Origin: Castellaniella sp035707805
GTDB taxonomy: Bacteria > Pseudomonadota > Gammaproteobacteria > Burkholderiales > Burkholderiaceae_B
Reading direction: 5' to 3'
Length of the DNA: 64,000 bases
NCBI GenBank assembly: GCA_035707805.1
Contig: DASSTS010000002.1
Span: 3,572 to 67,571 of the forward strand
Positions 60,901 through 64,000 of this stretch are shown in pieces. The notes under the pieces are model-generated. The model ran no database searches. It saw only the letters and a list, made by a program, of their open reading frames with translations, and was not told where the DNA came from. Made by a program: the position numbers and the translations under genes. Position 1 is the stretch's first letter, and every line of letters begins with the position of its first letter.

Positions 60901-62406
60901 AACATCGCGCTGGTGGTGGATACTTCCGGCTCGATGGATGACGATTCCGGCCAGACCAAGGAAGTCTGGGTGGAAAGTAGAGAGTGGAGATGGACAGGGT
61001 TTTTGCAGGGAGAATGGGTCGACACGAGCCATTTTGAAACCCAGGCCATGTCCCGCATGGAACTCGTCCAGGAGGCCCTGAAGAACCTGGCTGCCCAGCT
61101 GGCCAACCATGACGGCAAGGTCAATGTGGCCTTGATCGGGTTTGGCGAGAGCGCCAAGGACGTCACGCCGAATCACGGACAGTCGGGCTATGTATTCAAG
61201 GATTTCGATGCCTCGAAGCTGCAGGACTTGATCGACAAGATCGATGCCATGCATGCCAGTGGCGCCACCAACTACGAAGACGCGTTCAAGCAGACGGGGG
61301 ACTGGTTCCAGTCGCTGCCTTCGGATAGCAGCTACAAGGACCTGACGTTCTTCCTGACCGACGGAGATCCCACGACCCATATCGGGGAAGGCGGCGGCAG
61401 CTACACGAATTACGGTGACGTGGCGAATGCCCTGGATGATTTTGAGCGGGTTGCCGGTTACGGCGAGGTCCATGCGATCGGAATCGGCGCCGGCATCAAC
61501 GAGAACATCCTGGCGTTCTTCGACAGCACGGACGTGACCGGCCAGCCGTGGGTCGAGCTTCCGGACGGCAGCTGGGTGCACGCCGATGCCGGCCAAGTCG
61601 ATATCGTCAACAATGCCACCGACCTGAATGCCGCGCTGCAAGGCGGCGGGCCGGACAGCATCGATCCGCTGCCGGTCAGCGGTGACACCCTGTCGGGCGG
61701 CGACGGCAATGACATCCTGTTCGGCGACGTCATCAATACCGACAACCTGACGTGGGCGGGGCGCCCCGACAATCTGCCGGACGGCTCGGGCCTGGATGCG
61801 CTGAAGGCCTTCCTGAAGTCCGACCTGGGCCACGACGCGACGAGTCATGACATCTACGACTACATCCAGGGCCATGCCGATCAGTTCAATGTCGCGGGCG
61901 ATGTCCGGGGCGGCAACGACACGCTGGACGGCGGGCGCGGCGACGACGTTCTCTATGGCCAGGGTGGCAATGACACCCTGATCGGCGGCGCCGGCAACGA
62001 TACCCTCTACGGCGGTGCCGGCAACGACACGTTCGTGTGGAAGCTCGGCGATCAGGCGGAAGCCGGCCAGCCGATGGCGGAGGATCACGTCAAGGACTTC
62101 GGGGTGAATGCCGCCAGCGTCAACGGCAAGGACGTTCTGGACCTGAGCGATCTGCTGCAGGGCCATACGGATGGCGCTACGCCGGGCGATCATGGCGATC
62201 TGACGCAGTACCTGCACATCACGGGCGATGGCAACAAGACCATCATCGATGTGAAGGTCAATGCTGACGGGTCCGCAGCCGACCACGTCACCCAGCAGAT
62301 CGTCATCGACAACATCGATCTGACGGCCGGCCATGGCGGCGACTCGCAGGCTCATCTCATCAACAGCCTCATCAACGATGGGAAGCTGAAGGTCGACAAC
62401 CACTGA
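54469..62406 (+). CDS. Giant LapA-type retained adhesin with VCBS/cadherin-like repeats, VWA and RTX domains
   Basis: The product is 2645 residues and is secreted by a type I system. Residues 1 to about 110 are a retention module (DTVLITHVTGKAWMRN...PVIVGQNTDMLV). LDPTAAV at 108-114 resembles the LapG di-alanine cleavage site, with six glycines at 117-122. Extracellular repeats follow: two near-identical 300-305-residue units (460-764 and 765-1064), then diverged copies. A VWA domain begins about 2145 with MIDAS residues DTSGS at 2151-2155. RTX nonapeptides (GGxGxDxxx) lie at 2117-2130, about 2409-2420 and 2481-2524, and the T1SS signal is in the last 120 residues. The likely role is surface attachment and biofilm. 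A GGGGAAAG site precedes the ATG. Confidence 0.93.
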   Translation: MATDTVLITHVTGKAWMRNADGQLIALHEGMRVPVDAHILTDGGASVTLQATGVPPVIVGQNTDMLVSEDLAQAQPQPADNAVTPPADPVADQVLAALDAGQDPFSVLDPTAAVLTGGGGGGASFTRLAAITETVSPLDLAYPRAGVETPEFVQLGGAGAAAADVPAAPTLDIPDLNDNPGGDDGNPLLRPGTFTIGEADTATGVDGSFTFSAPAGLASLVFNFSGETGTDGGDPGAVLTSQTVTLAQLAAATPGAPIVIDTDRGVLTLTGYNPATGTVTYHYVSDGWQNHTGAAVDASIGQYLPDSVGVTVIDGLGRSVTSTIVAAITDTDPLARPDTASVTEDTALQAAGNVIAGAGIDSQDTLAADPTHVTAIQAPGAADGTAVPESGTVTVQGAYGDLTIDADGNYTYTLAGEGDPRYGDVQALGMDAHPTEIFTYTLTDQDGDASATTLTVTVNGTNDAPTITFGGDNGADANAAVSEEGLGFGILPPHGPGIPDADGAPDTTNSAADGGTFTVHDVDAGDTVTVKLGTPSDSLTSAGQAVHWTVSGDGQTLTGQIGITFWGQFFPLADVIRVSLHDNGGGNYSYDVNLLAPIDHPNASLEDALNLSVPILVTDNHNVTTTGNLNVGIQDDSPSATNDNGGLVVEDAHGPAAVLGGNVLLNDAGWGADGPKNVFGGFQWDGHDAVQVDGAGNPVAGGASLSDYGHLSLAAGGGWVFTLNNGKEATQALAEGETRSFAIQYTTTDNDGDTSTATLTITVKGTNDAPTITFGGDNGADANAAVSEEGLGFGVLPPHGPGIPDDAGAPDTTNSTKDSGTFTVHDVDAGDTVTVKLGTPSTVLTSDGQSVHWTVSGDGQTLTGQVGVMFLGHFVPLTDVIKVTLHDNGSGNYSYDVKLLAPVDHPDTSIEDALNLGVPILVTDSHNVTTTGNLNVSIQDDSPLAVNDNGGTVVEDAHGHAAVLGGNVMVNDIAGSGAWGADGPNDLLHGFAWNNADNAAAQADLSQYGTLKLDALGNWKFTLDSSKPATQALGEGDTKDFVLKYTLTDNDGDTSQASLTIHIQGANDKPTITFDQNGGHAVVSEEGLTAAGGNYDDGIAGHGNDVPSGDQTDERSASGFFTVSDVDGDTPVVTLGAGVTAASPTNPVGYAGALQSHGADIQWSADASGHALTGYIGTPGQDDYREIIQIDLTPGADGHYDYTVTLKGAIDHPITADAAEDVLNLNIPITVDDGHGGVTQSAITVRVEDDSPHIDTADAQGSVTVTDIPDVYVGTVDFTGSASGNSLSFDGGAIVVTAKGFTSATDSTLTDAGVQQSGNGLGVISAGEPYHVLPGEVDFRNFQNGQNASETLTVALQDGKVAYSAHVEFSVMFGGELESGVVEFWRDGVKVGQQGFDSDAGSGNYAADFNADSFGGFDTLVFRATSNGNTDFSDNSDFAVKSITFGGSDLPQALAYGTGQLGYQYGADGAGGAHWNLPAAGSIQADGQDVAITMSGNGTVMNGMVGDQLAFQLILSPATGKWEFFEYKSLSDADGQHLTALPFSYTVTDADGDPAVGRITIGLPDLNHAPVIADGSVAVSEEGLASGLPDASGTPDDTTNVRTHSGTLNITDPDSGDTHTVALVKPADDALTSQGKPIVWALSDSDHTLTGTVDGQPVITVTINDAGAYDVTLQGQIDHPNHGTPGHGVEDVLPLGIGVQVSDNQGGSGSGTLTINIEDDSPEFGQVTDATLPNEAGETAGVLEFHTGADVVGASLAVSGVTGLPHGWTTSATGGDSINIYAPGNTHDAVFTVTLKGDGTYDVVQHMARPDTMTQIDLPAGDTPNGPSTSYDWGFVTLTAGGGSTLNGNDGHGFGVGNTWFQKNESFTLTFDESVSGFKLEIEKVDTAGKVAVKLWHGSESETIFVNIGTGADMLEITSAQLAAAGATFTEFDKAVVTGLDTDARHDLKISFGNELSYTKATPADALGFTVHVTGMDGDQDSVTTSFDVTSKPNTPPEFLSGSDTAATAPNDDAYVFTAADPDSGTPVVGQVAAHDADGDTLSYHITDGNSGGAYSIDTATGEIRVDSSKVGDLFGKEQTDTLTVNVSDGKGGTDTATVDIHLVGDKLVTGTNEQNTLNGNVGNDILLGDQGGADVTVRPGQNYNIALVVDTSGSMDDDSGQTKEVWVESREWRWTGFLQGEWVDTSHFETQAMSRMELVQEALKNLAAQLANHDGKVNVALIGFGESAKDVTPNHGQSGYVFKDFDASKLQDLIDKIDAMHASGATNYEDAFKQTGDWFQSLPSDSSYKDLTFFLTDGDPTTHIGEGGGSYTNYGDVANALDDFERVAGYGEVHAIGIGAGINENILAFFDSTDVTGQPWVELPDGSWVHADAGQVDIVNNATDLNAALQGGGPDSIDPLPVSGDTLSGGDGNDILFGDVINTDNLTWAGRPDNLPDGSGLDALKAFLKSDLGHDATSHDIYDYIQGHADQFNVAGDVRGGNDTLDGGRGDDVLYGQGGNDTLIGGAGNDTLYGGAGNDTFVWKLGDQAEAGQPMAEDHVKDFGVNAASVNGKDVLDLSDLLQGHTDGATPGDHGDLTQYLHITGDGNKTIIDVKVNADGSAADHVTQQIVIDNIDLTAGHGGDSQAHLINSLINDGKLKVDNH
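55846..57660 (+). repeat. Two tandem ~900-bp repeat units inside the first adhesin gene
   Basis: Unit 1 (55846-56760, 915 bp) and unit 2 (56761-57660, 900 bp) both open with the codons for GTNDAPTITFGGDNG and share long stretches such as EEGLGFG(I/V)LPPHGPGIP and FTVHDVDAGDTVTVKLGTP. A diverged third unit starts at 57661 (GANDKPTITFDQNG). The high identity of the first two suggests recent duplication. Confidence 0.85.
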
Positions 62407-62430
62407 TCGGGATTCGATTCCGAGCCCCTT

Positions 62431-62468
62431 CCTCTCATCCCGGACTGGTATCCGGGATGAGAGGATTT
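62431..62468 (+). terminator. Intrinsic terminator after the first adhesin gene
   Basis: CCTCTCATCCCGG (62431-62443) and CCGGGATGAGAGG (62452-62464) form a perfect 13-bp stem with an 8-base loop, followed by ATTT. A second small hairpin, CGGG/CCCG around TTTTTA, lies at 62477-62490. Confidence 0.75.
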
Positions 62469-62506
62469 CCGAATTACGGGTTTTTACCCGTGCGTCAGGC
62501 CTCCGG

Positions 62507-62553
62507 ATTGGCTTTGACGCCAATACGAAGGCTCCTGTCATACGCGTAGCATT
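62507..62553 (+). promoter_or_regulatory. Upstream element shared by both adhesin genes (copy 2)
   Basis: This segment corresponds to 54336-54382, with ATTGGCT, CAATA and ACGCGTAGCATT conserved. TTGACG at 62515-62520 could be a -35 element. It lies between the terminator and the second adhesin start, so the second gene probably has its own promoter. Confidence 0.5.
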
Positions 62554-62624
62554 CCGAAACACGATCACCGTCGCCGCGTGTTCTCATTGGCCGGTGACAC
62601 CGAACTCACCCCTGGGGAAAGCAC

Positions 62625-63095
62625 ATGGCTACCGATACCGTCCTGATCACGCACGTCACTGGCAAGGCCTGGATGCGTAACGCTGATGGGCAACTGATTG
62701 CGCTGCACGAAGGCATGCGCGTGCCCGTCGACGCCCACATCCTGACGGACGGCGGTGCCAGCGTCACGCTGCAAGCCACTGGGGTGCCCCCGGTGATCGT
62801 GGGCCAGAACACCGACATGCTCGTGTCCGACGACCTGGCCCAGGCCCAGCCGCAGCCCGCCGACCACGCTGTCGCGCCGCCGGCCGATCCGGTCGCCGAC
62901 CAGGTCCTGGCCGCGCTGGACGCCGGACAGGATCCTTTCAGCGTTCTGGATCCGACCGCCGCGGTGCTGACCGGCGGTGGCGGCGGCGGCGCGAGCTTCA
63001 CGCGTCTGGCCAGCATCACCGAGACCGTGACGCCGCTGGACCTTGCCTATCCGCGTGCGGGCGTGGAAACGCCGGAGTTCGTGCAACTGGGTGGA
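62625..63095 (+). repeat. Retention-module duplication, copy 2
   Basis: This is the partner of 54469-54939, with five amino-acid differences over 157 codons. The two copies are direct repeats 8156 bp apart and could recombine to delete or fuse the adhesin genes. Confidence 0.9.
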
Positions 63096-64000
63096 GCGGC
63101 TCCGGCGCCGACGGACGCTGCGCCGGCTCCGACACCGGCTGGCCCGACCATTGATGTGCCTGACACGAACGATCAGCCTGGCGGTGATGGTCAACCGCCC
63201 GTTGCGGTGCCTGGCAATTTCAGCATCGTCGAATCGGATACGGGGGTCGGCGTCGAAGGCACGTTCAGCTTCACGGCTGCAGGCGGACTGCAGGCCTTGG
63301 TATTCAATTTCGCCGGCGAAACCGGTACGCCGGGTGGCGACGCTGCTCCGGCGGATGCTTCTCAGCTTGTCACGCCGGCCCAGTTGCTGGCTTCTTCCGG
63401 GACTCCGATCCAGATCGACACGGACCGCGGGCTGCTGGTGATCACCGGCTACAACCCGGCGACGGGCGAAGTCTCTTATCGCTATACCTCCGACGGAGCG
63501 CAGGACCATCGGCAGGGCGACGGCGAATCGGTGCTCGACTCTATCGGCATCACTGTGGTCGATGGCCAGGGAAGAACCGCTTCGTCGGATCTGGTGGCGA
63601 ACATTACGGACATGGTGCCGGTGGCCAATCCGGATACCAATGCGATCGGGGAAGACGGCAGTTCGGTAACCGGCAATGTGCTGGGCGCCGCGGGGGCGTC
63701 CGCGGGCGATGTCGCGGACACGCAAGGCGCCGATGGCGCCAAGGTGACGGGCGTTCAAGAGCCGGGCGCGGCGGGCAGTTCGGCCGTGGCCGACAGCGGC
63801 GCGACGGTGTTTCATGGCCAATATGGCGATCTGACGATTGATGCGCAGGGCCAGTACACCTACACGCTGGCCGCCGAAGGCGACCCGCGCTACCTGGCGC
63901 TGCAAGGCCTGGCCGAAGGCCAGCAGGTCGATGAAGTCTTCAAATACACGTTGACTGACGGGGACAATGACCAGTCCTCGGCCGATCTGACGATCAGGGT
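62625..64000 (+). CDS. Second LapA-type retained adhesin, N-terminal part (cut by window edge)
   Basis: At least 458 residues are encoded and the frame is open at the window end. Residues 1-157 are almost identical to the first adhesin, including the retention module, LDPTAAV at 108-114 and the glycine run. After that the sequence diverges (Pro/Ala-rich linker with PAPTDAAPAPTPAG) but keeps homologous modules: SFTAAGGLQALVFNFAGETG, DTDRGLLVITGYNPATGEVS, GQYGDLTIDAQGQYTYTLA and YTLTDGDNDQSSADLTI, the start of VCBS/cadherin-like repeats. It should be a tandem paralogue of the upstream gene using the same secretion system. Confidence 0.9.
   Translation, partial: MATDTVLITHVTGKAWMRNADGQLIALHEGMRVPVDAHILTDGGASVTLQATGVPPVIVGQNTDMLVSDDLAQAQPQPADHAVAPPADPVADQVLAALDAGQDPFSVLDPTAAVLTGGGGGGASFTRLASITETVTPLDLAYPRAGVETPEFVQLGGAAPAPTDAAPAPTPAGPTIDVPDTNDQPGGDGQPPVAVPGNFSIVESDTGVGVEGTFSFTAAGGLQALVFNFAGETGTPGGDAAPADASQLVTPAQLLASSGTPIQIDTDRGLLVITGYNPATGEVSYRYTSDGAQDHRQGDGESVLDSIGITVVDGQGRTASSDLVANITDMVPVANPDTNAIGEDGSSVTGNVLGAAGASAGDVADTQGADGAKVTGVQEPGAAGSSAVADSGATVFHGQYGDLTIDAQGQYTYTLAAEGDPRYLALQGLAEGQQVDEVFKYTLTDGDNDQSSADLTIR

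Noticed and set aside
61690..62040. Regularly spaced short repeats that could look like an array
   Set aside because: They are in-frame codons for RTX GGxGxDxxx nonapeptides. No CRISPR-type repeat-spacer structure was seen anywhere in the window.
55267..62568. A 2433-codon open frame on the minus strand, antisense to the first giant adhesin
   Set aside because: It is a by-product of strong codon bias and repeats in the adhesin gene. Its translation is low-complexity Arg/Val/Gly-rich sequence without recognisable domains, whereas the plus strand encodes clear adhesin modules.

Overview
The window looks like chromosome of a GC-rich betaproteobacterium, most likely Burkholderiales/Alcaligenaceae (Bordetella/Achromobacter/Castellaniella-like). 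The evidence is the protein sequences, the very high GC third-position bias, and the housekeeping run trmJ-cysE, suhB, lpxH-ppi-TPR, cysS-alkA-accA-tilS-lysC-tRNA-Ser, which I know from that group. The assignment rests on recognition by eye, not on a search.

Layout. 1-946 is the start of cysJ on the minus strand. 1054-8757 is a minus-strand formate operon, fdsG-fdsB-fdsA-fdhD-fdsD, followed by an oxalate/formate-type MFS transporter (apparently frameshifted at its N-terminus) and its 40-residue partner. A divergent ModE-like regulator lies at 8944. 10043-13848 holds the ribosomal-protein hydroxylase gene roxA/ycfD and mutS. 13974-20416 is an accessory block of LysR regulators, two MFS exporters, a tautomerase and a cupin. 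It ends in a 50-bp fragment copied from the 5' part of mutS. 20443-23954 is a less GC-rich block of TetR/aldo-keto reductase and TetR/NADP-oxidoreductase pairs, with three operator-like repeats. 24186-37296 is conserved housekeeping DNA ending in tRNA-Ser(GCU) and a strong terminator.

37412-44620 is a seven-gene minus-strand operon, again less GC-rich. It encodes a Rieske oxygenase, a glutamine-synthetase-like ligase, a putidaredoxin-type ferredoxin, an FAD ferredoxin reductase, a class I glutamine-amidotransferase-like hydrolase, a periplasmic amino-acid-type binding protein and a GntR regulator. I read it as a complete pathway in which an amine is gamma-glutamylated, oxidised and then released. 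It resembles the logic of aniline dioxygenase clusters but uses a different oxygenase and electron-transfer chain. This is the best candidate in the window for an undescribed system. Two perfect ATTGCATGCAAT palindromes upstream are candidate GntR operators.

44996-46895 has a lipoprotein and a SpmA/SpmB-like membrane protein. 47424-53460 encodes a type I secretion system (TolC-like, ABC exporter with inactive C39 domain, HlyD-like) plus a small unknown protein and a LuxR regulator. A MazEF toxin-antitoxin pair (53504-54162) separates these from two tandem giant adhesin genes. The first is complete (2645 residues). The second is cut by the window end. Both start with a nearly identical LapA-type retention module, so they are probably cargo of the neighbouring secretion system and held at the cell surface.
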